From Pachyseris speciosa (Eukaryota > Cnidaria > Anthozoa > Scleractinia > Pachyseridae), in the NCBI GenBank assembly GCA_016490735.1, contig JAEMWC010000246.1, positions 582,501 through 646,500 on the forward strand: a DNA stretch of 64,000 nucleotides, in the 5' to 3' direction. The notes under the pieces were generated by a model. That model made no database searches and was not told the DNA's origin. It saw only the letters and a program-made list of their open reading frames with translations. The position numbers and the translations under genes are program-made. Positions 44,587-53,610 of this stretch are shown in pieces (position 1 is the first letter of the stretch; the number at the start of each line of letters is the position of its first letter).

Positions 44587-45590
44587 GTCCTGTTTTGGCC
44601 AATATCTTCATGTGCCATTTTGAAGAGAAATGGGTTCTTAACAACAATGTTCGTCCTTCTATTTGGTTTCGATACGTTGACGATACCTTCACCTTGTTCG
44701 ACAGTAAAAGCACAGCAACTCAGTTTCTACACTACCTCAATAACTGTCACTCAAATATCAAATTCACCATTGAATTTGAAGAGAACAATACAATCCCTTT
44801 CCTGGACATTCTCATCAAACGCCACAGTCAAACTTTCTCAACATCCATCTACCGAAAGAAGACCTTTACCGGCCTGTACACAAAATGGGACTCCTTCACA
44901 CCTAGGAAATACAAAGTAAACCTCATCCGCACGCTCACTTTTCGTTGTTTCCGCATCTGTTCGTCACCTTCTCTTTTACGGTCTTGTTTAAATGAATTGA
45001 GGAAGTTGTTGTTACAAAACGGTTATCCTGCTGGTGTTGTCAATTACAACATTAATGATGTTCTGAACAGGCAACAAAACAGACCGAAGATTCCAACCAC
45101 CACAGTCCCCAAAAAGGAAATAATCTTAGTTCTACCTTATTTAGGAGTACAAAGCAAAATTATTACCAAACAACTGAAGACCTGCATTAGTAAATTTTAT
45201 GGCTGCATTGATCTTAAGGTTATTTTCCAAAGCGCTCATCGCATTAAGTCTCTTTTTCCCTACAAAGATAGAATTAACCGTTCCCAAATGTCAAAAGTTG
45301 TTTATAAAGCTAGTTGTTGGGACTGCCAGGATTTCTACATTGGAAAAGCAAAACGCAGATTGCATGACAGAAAAACTGAACATTTTAAAGCGATCACGAG
45401 TAGCTGTCATGCATCTGCTATCACAGACCACGTCACGTCAACTGGTCACAACTTAAAATGGGACCACTTTGAGATACTAGCGAAAGGTCGGTCAGACACT
45501 CATTGCAAGATAAAGGAGACTCTACTAATTAGAGAATTGAAACCTACCCTAAATGAAAATGTAAGCAGCGAAAAGCTGTATCTCTATTAG
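44587..45590 (+). pseudogene. Penelope RT catalytic core and GIY-YIG endonuclease
   Basis: The frame continues after the third insertion with the conserved LANIFM block, the catalytic FRYVDDTF box near 44665, and IPFLDILI near 44808. A linker rich in basic residues follows, then a GIY-YIG domain: VVYKASCWDCQDFYIG near 45297, the Arg in KRRLHDRKTEH, and the distal ETLLIRELKPTLNEN segment. It ends at TAG 45588-45590. The nuclease makes the nick used for priming. This part has no internal stops, but it is separated from its start by about 10 kb of insertions. Confidence 0.88.
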
Positions 45591-45701
45591 TTTGCATCTT
45601 TTATATGCAAATTATTTTTAGCTTCTGTCAAGGTTATTGTTAATTAGTTACTTATCTTAAATTTCAAATTTAGTTGTTACTTTAATTCCTAACGGTCACT
45701 T

Positions 45702-45733
45702 CTGAAGATGTATGTCGAAACATACGAAACGTC
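45702..45733 (+). ncRNA. Hammerhead-like motif downstream of Penelope ORF
   Basis: CTGAAGA (fits the CUGANGA core) is followed by a GTATGT/ACATAC stem with CGAA loop and then GAAAC and GTC. Hammerhead ribozymes are known in the terminal repeats of Penelope-like elements. One unpaired T stands between the first core segment and the stem, and I cannot assign stems I and III with certainty. Confidence 0.45.
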
Positions 45734-45740
45734 AAGTTAA

Positions 45741-46011
45741 ACGATATAGTTTTATTTTTGTTTTCCAACAATGCGTTCTATTGTCATGTTTATCACAACA
45801 ATTAATCTGCTAGTTAATAAGATTATATGGAAAACGGAAATGATCGCTCACAGGTTATAATTAAACTGAATTGCCTTTTTCTCTAGCTTTGTATTTCTTT
45901 TTGCTTGTATAGATCTTTGGTCTTAGTCCCCCTAGAAATTAGAATATCATTGTGACAGAAAAATTAATGATTTTCTCTGGTGCCCACCCACTAACTCTTT
46001 GTTTTCCTTGT
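45741..46011. other. No recognisable gene
   Basis: AT-rich sequence between the Penelope 3' region and a MITE. Nothing supported. Confidence 0.4.
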
Positions 46012-46217
46012 ACAGGGACCGCGCAGCAAGTTCGCAGTGGGGGTGGGGTGGGGGTCCTCTGAAATGGCTGGCGAATGTATTTAAAACTAACATAGTGTGG
46101 TGAAACATATACTTTCAGCAACAAAAACGCGGTATTTTAAAACAAGAATAATCAGTTTTCGGTAAAACGTTTTAAAATAGAAAATAGTGGGGGCGCTAAA
46201 ACCTGCGCGGTCCCTGT
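46012..46217. mobile_element. 206-bp MITE with ACAGGGACCGCGCAG termini
   Basis: ACAGGGACCGCGCAG at 46012 is inverted as CTGCGCGGTCCCTGT ending at 46217. No coding capacity and no obvious target-site duplication. Confidence 0.78.
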
Positions 46218-46243
46218 TCTGGGACTCGATGGAACAATAAATA

Positions 46244-46337
46244 TGGGTTATTGGCCAAGTTCTTTTTTTGGGTATTTATGGACCGAGACGAAGTCGAGGC
46301 CCATAAACACGGAAAAAAAGAATGAGGCCAATATCCC
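46244..46337. repeat. Small inverted repeat
   Basis: GGGTTATTGGCC and GGCCAATATCCC pair at the ends, and TTTATGG/CCATAAA with TTTTTTT/AAAAAAA pair inside. A probable small foldback MITE. Confidence 0.6.
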
Positions 46338-46426
46338 GCCATCTTGACCGAACAAGCTTGGTCAATAAAGGATTTATTATATGACTCAAAGGACGCTATT
46401 AAAAGACAGTAAATGGCATTACCATT

Positions 46427-47184
46427 CGATACTTTTTTCCCTTTCTTTTCATTGGCCTAGAGCCTACCACGTGACCTACAAAAAACTGCCTACAAATAAT
46501 GGTCTGCTCGTGCACAGTACCGTCCAACTGTGATTTTGCTACAAATAATATTCTGCTCATGCGTAGTTGTGTCCACGCGTCCAACTTCTTCAAATTCAGT
46601 GAAAAATGGCAGATCGTGTCACGCTTCCCGAAAATAATTATGAAAAACAAGCTCGGTGATCGGATCATAAAACTATTATTGAACTCGGTTTTCGCAAAAT
46701 ATCGTGATTTGTCAGTGTCTCGCAGATCAATTATTTGCCTCAGCCTTCGGCTTCGGCAAATAATTGAACTGCTTGCCACTGACAAATCATGATATTTTGC
46801 TCAACCTCGTCCAATAATTGTTTATATCACTCGATACTTTTTTCCCTTCCTTTTCAATGGCCCAGAGCCTACCACGTGACCTACAAATAACTGCCTACAA
46901 ATAATGGTCTGCTCGTGCGCAGTACCGTCCAACTGTGATTTTGCTGCAAACAATATTCTGCTCATGCGTAGTTGTGTCCACGCGTCCAAGCTCTTGATGG
47001 CAGATCGTTTCACGTTTTCCGAAAATAATTATGAAAAACAAGCTCGGTGATCGAATGATAAAACTATTATTGAACTCGGTTTTCGCAAAATATCGTGATT
47101 TGCCAGTGTCTCGCAGATCAATAATTGAACTGCTCGCCACCGACAAATCACGATATTTTGCTCAGCCTCGTCCAATAATTGATT
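46427..47184. repeat. Tandem duplication of a roughly 400-bp MITE-like unit
   Basis: Two direct copies begin TCGATACTTTTTTCCCTT at 46427 and 46831, 404 bp apart, and run through AGAGCCTACCACGTG and AAACAAGCTCGGTGATCG. Copy 2 lacks two short internal segments. Each copy ends in an inverted-repeat block (GCAAAATATCGTGATTTG and complement), which looks like a MITE within the unit. The apparent ORFs here are shadows of this repeat. Confidence 0.8.
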
Positions 47185-47218
47185 ATGATATGAGTGCAAA
47201 GTAAGGTTAGTAACTGTT

Positions 47219-50200
47219 GTGAACGCCTCTAGTAGTAGTAAGTGGGCTCCGCAAACACCACCTCCGCGCAGCTACTACTACTCTGAAGCAAGCCCCTTCC
47301 AAACACAACAGCAAACAACACCCAAACCAAAGCAACAAAGCCCGAAACAAAAAGCAACAAAGCACCAGGGTCGCTCATTTGAAGAGAAGGGTGCATGGAG
47401 CAAGAGCGATGAAAGGCAAGCGGCCAGCCCAATTAGAGAGAGGAGCATGGGGCAAGAGCGATGGAAGGCAGGCCCCCAGGGCCAGCACCCCGCAGAAAGC
47501 GGCCGCCAGTTCCGGCCCCTCGGAAAAATTTTCCCCATAAATATACCCCCGCTATGGCAGTCGCACCACAGCAAGATATTTTGGCGGAGTTCGACCCCCT
47601 TTATCCGCCCACAGAAACAGACTCCCGAACAAAGTATCAAACAACAAATGTTCAACCAAGCAACCGTGGACAATAATCCTGCTGGTATACGTTGGATCAA
47701 ACTGGTGATCTGATCGGCGTAATAAAACTACATAAACACCCCTTCCAATGTAAATTCTCATTGTACCTGAAGAAGGCTGGTTTGGCCAGCCGAAATATAG
47801 TGCACAAAACTTAAAACCATTCTACGTTGTATGGGCCCTTGCTTTTATACTCTCTATCAAACAATACTGGCAAGTCTGTTTGGTGATCCCGCGCGCGAAG
47901 GGGTGGAAACCCAAAGCGGTCGTCGATTCACCGAATTGAGGGTCAGCAACGACCTTTATTCAGACAAGACACAAACCTTCATGAACAAAATTAACGAAGC
48001 AGCCAACGCCTCCTTTTACATTCGGCATTCTTATTCGTATTGGTTGAGAAACATTCGCGATGGCTCTCTGATGTTGCATTATAACAATCGTCGGGAGAAT
48101 TCTCGTTGGATTAACCACCGTTCTGATGCTGAATCTTGGCTGCGGGAAAAAGAGGAAGAGCGATTGTCACAAGAAAAACTTGAAAGACCAAACACACAGT
48201 GGGTTTTCGAGGCCCCTTCTGACGTCTACGTTAAGCTTGTATACACCCGTCAACCATTGCTGGAAACAGGGCCCTTGCCCGATTGGCTGCGCGACCTGGC
48301 GCACGGGCGGCACGGAATGGTGTGTTTGGACAGATATCAAGACAACCTTTGCCTTTGGAGATGTCTTGCCGTTCATCAAGGAGTCAGACCCGACCGAAGC
48401 ACCCAAAAGGCCCGCGAGCTGGCGCAGAGTTTCTTCCAGCTTGAAACCCCCCACACGACTGCAAAAAACTTCACTTGATGAGCTTGACAAAGTCGAACAG
48501 CACTTCAACCACGAAAAGCCCGTTTCAGATTGGTTGGGGATTCGTGTGTATGAGCCCGAAAGACAAGGCAATGAAGTAAACTGGCGGCTCCTTCGAAACC
48601 CCAATCCAAAACTCTCAAACGTCCTCACAATCGGTGTGTTCGAAGGACACGCGTTCGTTGTGAAGAAGATTGAGAGTCTGGGGCAAAACTTCATTTGTCC
48701 ACATTGCCAAACAAGAGCCACGCGAGCAACTCATCTGCAACGACACATCGCAACCTGTTCTCGAGGAGAAACTGTGGTGGTCTGTCCCAATCAAAAAATC
48801 GAAAAACCACAGACCGCGTTTGAGAGGGCCTTCTTCCCCCAATCAAACGCTTCACCCGAATCGATTCGTTGGCTTCAAAGACAAGCCCACCAAAGAGGAA
48901 TTCACATTCACCACGCCCAATGTGGGCATGGAGGGGAGCCATATCTCTTGGGTCATTCAGTGGATGAATTCCACATCGAGAGCAAAACAGTTTCCCAGTA
49001 CCATGGGTGTTACTGGCATGGCTGCCCACGTTGTTTCCCCGACCGCAGCACAAAAATAACAAACGCCGGGAAATCAAGAGAAGAGTTGTATCAAGCAACA
49101 CTCAAACGATCACAAAAACTTGGGGAAGCGAGGTTCGTGGTTGTCGAAACGTGGGCATGCCAAGTTGAACAAACAGAAGAACCCCTCCCCCCAGTTTTCA
49201 CAAGAACTTACCCCCACGCAATCATCTTCGACTTTGAGGCATATGGGGACAAAACAAAAAGGAAGGATCCGACACTCACACTTCACATTCAAAGTGTCCA
49301 CAAACCAATCTGCTTCTCAATCGGGGACACACTTGACCGCGAACCGACACACATCTGCGACAGAGACCCAAAGGAGCTGATCCGTAAGTTTGTGGAAGAG
49401 ATTGTGCGGCGGGGAAAAAGAATTAGGTCGGAAGTCAGAAAGGTTTTCCTTCCAGAACCATTCCATCTGCTCCCCAAAAAGCAACAAGCTTTGGTTTCGG
49501 AGTGGTGTAATGGTGTGCCCGTACTCGGTTTCAACTCAGGTCGCTACGATCTGAACCTCGTGAAAGAGCATTTGGCAGGTTTCGTCGCAGAAAGAACAAA
49601 ACATGTGAAAGTGGCCAAAGACGCGAACAAACTGATGTATCTTCTTCTGCCTGGATTTCGCTTCCTTGACATAATCAACTATTTGGGACCAGGAACCAGC
49701 TACGACGGTTGGGTGAAGGCTTATGGCTGTTCGGCTGTGAAGTCATGGTTTCCATATGAGTGGTTTGACAGCCCAGACAAACTTGATTTTCCTGGTTTTC
49801 CCGACGACCCCGAGTGGTATTCGTCCCTGAGGGAAGAGTGGGTGTTGACGCCGGAGGAATGGAGAGGTTGTGTTCGTTTGTTCGAAGAAAAGGGAATGAA
49901 GACCTTTGCGGACTGGCTGCGCTACTACAACAATCTGGATGTTGGGCCGGGTCTCGAAGCGTTGGACAAAATGCAGGCGTTCTACACTGAAAGAGGAATC
50001 GACATTCTGAAAGACGCGGTCAGCATTCCAGGAGTCAGTCTTCATTATCTTCTGCGAGGGGCGATTGAGCGAGGGGTGGAGTTGTGGAGTCCCGGCAAAG
50101 AGGCCTATGACATGTTGAAAGAAGCCAAGGTCGGAGGTCCAAGCCTCGTGTTTACCCACTACCGCTAGGTCGGGGAAACGAAAATAAGGAGCCACCTAGT

Positions 50201-51486
50201 TGACGAGCCCAAACCTTCTGGAAAAATCCAAGGTTACGACGCAAACGCCCTGTATTAGTCGCCAATGCTGCAGGACATGCCGTGTGGAACACATCATTCA
50301 TGTCCCCGAAGGGCAGAAGGTTAGAGCAGTCCCCAGGTTTGTTCGAAGTCTGTAAGAGGGGCACTGGTTCGGTTTCGCAGAAGTTAATTTGAAAATGCCA
50401 TAGGTGCTGGTCCCCAAGTTCGTGGAGATGTGCCCCTTCTTCATCAACAAGCAGGTGCCACAGGAAGCAGTGCCGGATCACATGATGGAGTATCTGCGGC
50501 GCACCGGCAGAAACCGAGGGGACGGAAGAAAGTTGGTGGGCGCTCTGTCTGTGGAAAAAATGTTGGTTTATGCCCCACTCCTCCGTTGGTAGCTCGACCA
50601 CGGAGTGGAAATCACAGTAGTTCACCGAACAATCGGTTACCAGCCGAAAAAGATCTTCACTTGGTTCGTGGAGCAGGTAACAGAAGCCCGCCGAACAGGG
50701 GACACAGACAAAAGCAAGGCGCTGTTAGCAGATGTGTTGAAACTCTTGGGTAACAGCGCTTACGGAAAAATGATTGAAGATGTGGAGCGTCAAACAAACA
50801 CGGTTTACACGAAGGATGAAGGGGTTGTCGACAGAGCGTTGCGAAGCACTTTCTTCTCAGATTTCGAGGAAATTGGGAACGCATACGAGCTGGAAAGTCG
50901 GAAGCAGAAGATCGAAATCCGAAGGCCGTTTCAATTTGGAATCGCGGTGTACCAGCTAGCCAAACTCCGAATGCTCGAGTTTTACTATGACTTCCTGGAC
51001 AAGTTCGTGGACCGCCGCGACTTCGAGCTGATCCAGATGGATACAGACAGCAACTACATGGCGATCTCTTGTGAAAAGTTGGAAGATGTTGTGAAACCAG
51101 AGATGAGAGCCCAATTCGAGGCAGAAAAAAATCAGTGGCTTGCTTGGGACAAGTGGAGCAGCCGCACCGCCGGGTTGTTCAAGCTGGAGTGTGAGGGGGA
51201 CCGAATGATCGCATTGTGTTCAAAGTGTTATTACGTGGACACAGAAGGGGGAAAAAGTAAGTTCAGCACGAAAGGAATGAACCAGAGGCAAAATACCATC
51301 AGGTGGGAAAGGTTCAAAGCGGCGCTCGAGGGACACAAAGACATGGCCGCAAACAGAGGCTTTCGCATGAGAGAGGGAAGGATGGTTACTTATGTGCAGC
51401 AGAAGCTTGGCCTGAGCGCCTTCTATGACAAGAGATGGGTGTTGCCAGATGGGATTCACACAGAACCCATCGAAAATCACATCTAG
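47219..51486 (+). pseudogene. Protein-primed family B DNA polymerase, broken
   Basis: The N-terminal part is proline-rich (PPVPAPRK near 47500). Then come SFYIRHSYSYWLRN near 48015, DNLCLWRCLAVHQG near 48340, a CPHCQTRA...HLQRHIATC zinc finger near 48695, YHGCYWHGCPRCF near 49005, ExoI FDFEAYGD near 49228, and an ExoII-like VLGFNSGRYDLNL near 49520. The synthesis region has a motif A-like YDANALY near 50238, motif B KLLGNSAYGKM near 50740 and motif C MDTDS at about 51037-51051. Disruptions: a frame change near 48440-48480, stops at 50166-50168 and 50253-50255 (just after motif A), and a further stop and frame changes between 50320 and 50600. An insertion-like segment with a hammerhead-like fold lies near 47767. 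It would have replicated the element from a protein primer. Now certainly inactive. Confidence 0.87.
47767..47797 (+). ncRNA. Second hammerhead-like motif
   Basis: CTGAAGA, then A, then a GGCTGG/CCAGCC stem with loop TTTGG, then GAAATATAG. The layout, including one extra base before the stem, equals that of the motif at 45702. A Penelope-derived or retrozyme-derived fragment inside the 5' part of the polymerase gene is the simplest reading. Confidence 0.4.
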
Positions 51487-52491
51487 CCAGGATTGGAAGG
51501 AGGAAGCTCGGTATTCGGTGGGTCAAACATCAACTCTTCCCGAACAAAGCTGCGTTTTGGTCCGTAATAACCTCCCATCTCAGGGTCAGCAAGCCAATAC
51601 ATCACAGGTTGGTTGGGTTTCTCCATAACTCTTGCGACCTCGAACACTTTCAAAGACCAAACAGGGTCTGTGGCTCGTCGTGTACCACCTTCCAACTCGC
51701 CAGGTTGAAACAAGTAGCGCACTTCCACACCTGCAGGAAGGCTTTTTTCGGCCATTCAAACAGGCCTGGAATACGGAGTTGCTGCTCGTGCAAAAACAGA
51801 TTGTTCTCGGATTGCATCTGCGGGTTTCAATCCTGTCAACCGTGTGGTCTGTTGGTTGAGAGCAGGCACAACCCTGGAAGTCTTGCCACCCACACAACAG
51901 ACCGTTCACCCTCCGGCAGCCGCATTTCGACAGCATATTGGTGCCCGAACAGACGCTCAGCAAGAATGCGGTTGAAACGTTCCACAATCGCTTGGTCGCG
52001 ATGCACTTCCACATGCCCACGGCGAATGCTTGTTCCACGCTTCTCTATGACTCTGGAGACAGCACCCATGAACTCCCGTCCGGGATCCGCTTGCAGTAGC
52101 TTTGGCCACTTGAGAGGCCCGCGTTTGTAAATCCTTTCAAAGGCCCGCGCCACCTCGTCAGAATTTTTCGAGGTCAGAGGTTCAGCCGCCTTGAAGCGGC
52201 TGGCCACGTCGACCACAGTCAGCGCGTATTTAAACGTCTTGCGCCCCACCCTGTCGTGCGGCATGAAGAGCAGGTCAGCTTGGTGCACCGCGTTGGGTGT
52301 TCGCACGTCAAACTTCGGTCGAAGAATTCGCCGCGGCACGGGAAGAAAGCTCTGCCAAAGCGCCTGTCTTTGCAACCATTGTTTGGCCACAGGTTCCGAA
52401 ACCTTTGCGGCTTGGGCCAGCTTTTTCACCGCGGCAAACCCTTTAAATTAACCTTGCGGGCTGTAATAAATTTTTGAAAGGTGTCTTCCAT
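51483..52491 (-). pseudogene. Retroviral-type (rve) integrase of the Polinton, broken
   Basis: The start codon is at 52491 (MEDTFQKF). A frame change near 52440 leads into the 197-residue core frame (51836-52429), which has the catalytic triad D52 (HQADLLFMP), D115 (LQADPGREF) and E150 (AIVERFNR), i.e. DDE spacing of the retroviral integrase family. The frame shifts again near 51875, and a TGA at about 51756 precedes the C-terminal SH3/chromo-like part (VRYLFQPGELEGG, VREELMF) that ends at 51483. The enzyme inserts the element into host DNA. It is convergent with the polymerase gene (4-bp overlap of stop regions) and divergent from the zinc-ribbon gene. Confidence 0.87.
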
Positions 52492-52507
52492 ATTGAACAT
52501 ATAAACA

Positions 52508-53104
52508 GTGAGGAAGATGGCGTGTTGTGGCGAAGGAATGATCGAGGATTATGTTGGTTTCGGGTTGATGTGTCGGTGCTGTGGAAAACCTGAGGAGCTC
52601 GACATTCCAACCGAAGAGGAGGAGGAGAAGGTAACAATTGCAGACATACAAGAATGTCGTGGCAAAAGAATGAAAAAGGATTTTGTTGCTTTCGAGCTTG
52701 TGTGTTACCACTGTGGGAAAGTTGAGGAGCTCGCCACCCCAAACAAAACCAGGGAGGAGGTGGGGTGGATAACCAACCCAGTTTCATACACCAATCTCCG
52801 CAAAGGTCTCAAGAAACACGAAATATTCGACGCCTTCAACACCAGGCGAGAACTCGACGACCTTTCCCGGTGGAAGTTTTTGGGAAACCTCATCCACAAT
52901 TTCAGAGAGTATGTTTTCCCCAGATCGGTGAACTACGTTTGCTCTCTGTTTGATTACTTTCAAGCGGGTCCAGAAAGTGTTTGGCCGCAGAAAAAGGAAA
53001 TTCTCGCGAACCTCTTTCCAACCGTCGAAACAATTCACCCAGCAACGCGTCGCCGGGCGAAAGAAAGGTTCGACGGATGGTGGTGGGGCTTGAATAGCGT
53101 CTAG
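52508..53104 (+). CDS. Intact small zinc-ribbon-like protein with duplicated CxxC module
   Basis: A 198-residue open frame, or 195 residues from the ATG at 52517. The N-terminal half contains two similar modules: CCGEG..DYVGFGLMCRCCGKPEEL and ECRGK..DFVAFELVCYHCGKVEEL, each with paired Cys motifs suited to Zn binding. The C-terminal half is helical and charged (RRELDDLSRWKFLGNLIHNF, ending WWWGLNSV). I do not recognise a named family. It starts only about 17-26 bp from the divergent integrase ATG, so the two share one compact promoter region. It is one of the few genes of the element with no stop or shift. A role in regulation or DNA binding is only a guess. Confidence 0.65.
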   Translation: MRKMACCGEGMIEDYVGFGLMCRCCGKPEELDIPTEEEEEKVTIADIQECRGKRMKKDFVAFELVCYHCGKVEELATPNKTREEVGWITNPVSYTNLRKGLKKHEIFDAFNTRRELDDLSRWKFLGNLIHNFREYVFPRSVNYVCSLFDYFQAGPESVWPQKKEILANLFPTVETIHPATRRRAKERFDGWWWGLNSV

Positions 53105-53593
53105 CACTCCGCGACGAAGCGTTTGGCGTACCTCGCCTGTAGTTTCTCGGGAACTTCCATGCAGTGGTCGGAAACGAAGTCGTCGATCATCTTCAACTTG
53201 TCGAGAAACTCCTTTGCATCGAAAGGTTCTCCCCGAAGATGGAACCGGATAGCATCCAATATTTTTTTGTATTCCGCTCGAGCGAAGCTGGCCCTCTCGG
53301 CTTTTTTGTCATATTTTTTGAAGCTTGCCACACCCTTGACCACAAGGCTGACAGGCCGTCAAAGTTGCAAACACAGTTGGGTTCAAGGTAATGCCCCCTG
53401 CAACCGCAGAAGAAACGATGGCCTTGCCCGCCACGACATTGCAAAACAGGTTTTTCCTTTGGAAGGAGCGGAAAAGCTTGTCGTAGCCCCAATGTTTCTT
53501 GTGGTAAAAAGTGTAAAGCTTCTTTAACATTTCGACGGTTTCCCTGTCAAGAGAGGGGTCGATATGGTTGAAGCCGAACACGCGGTCCTTCAT
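53101..53593 (-). pseudogene. Conserved Polinton protein of unknown function, one frameshift
   Basis: It starts at the ATG 53593, which overlaps a TATA-like GTATATG. The first part (LYTFYHKKHWGYDKLFRSF, then a Gly/Ala-rich hydrophobic AGGITLNPTVFATLTA stretch) is in one frame. From about 53335 the rest continues in another (SFKKYDKKAERASFARAEY, KILDAIRFHLRG, FLDKLKMIDDFV). This arrangement (basic N-terminus, one hydrophobic stretch, helical C-terminus) recurs in animal Polintons next to the fiber gene. Its function is not established. It converges with the zinc-ribbon gene, the two stops overlapping by 4 bp. Confidence 0.6.
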
Positions 53594-53610
53594 ATACAAA
53601 GAAAGGAAAT

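Larger units (their letters stand above)
33390..45740 (+). mobile_element. Penelope-like element split by three nested insertions
   Basis: One retroelement ORF can be followed in pieces: 33469-34487, 35848-35988, 37934-37944 and 44587-45590. Between the pieces lie insertions at 34488-35835 (TSD AATACAAATTTG), 35989-37926 (TSD CTATGGG) and 37945-44577 (TSD CTCCTTTAG). Removing each insertion with one TSD copy leaves a continuous gene, which is strong evidence for the order. A short leader precedes the ATG at 33469, and a 3' region with a hammerhead-like motif follows the stop. The element lies head to head with the SFT2 gene, about 210 bp upstream of its ATG. Confidence 0.88.

Noticed and set aside
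46399..47146. Repeated minus-strand ORFs containing RMSRILFVAKSQLDGT-type sequence
   Set aside because: They arise from a tandemly duplicated MITE-like repeat. The repetition is at DNA level and no family is recognisable.
47205..47240. Left terminal inverted repeat of the Polinton
   Set aside because: I looked for the reverse complement of this stretch between 61.9 and 63.0 kb and did not see it, so no TIR is claimed.
48167..49301. Minus-strand ORFs of 130-184 codons over the polymerase gene
   Set aside because: The plus strand carries clear polymerase motifs; the minus frames match nothing and are antisense shadows.
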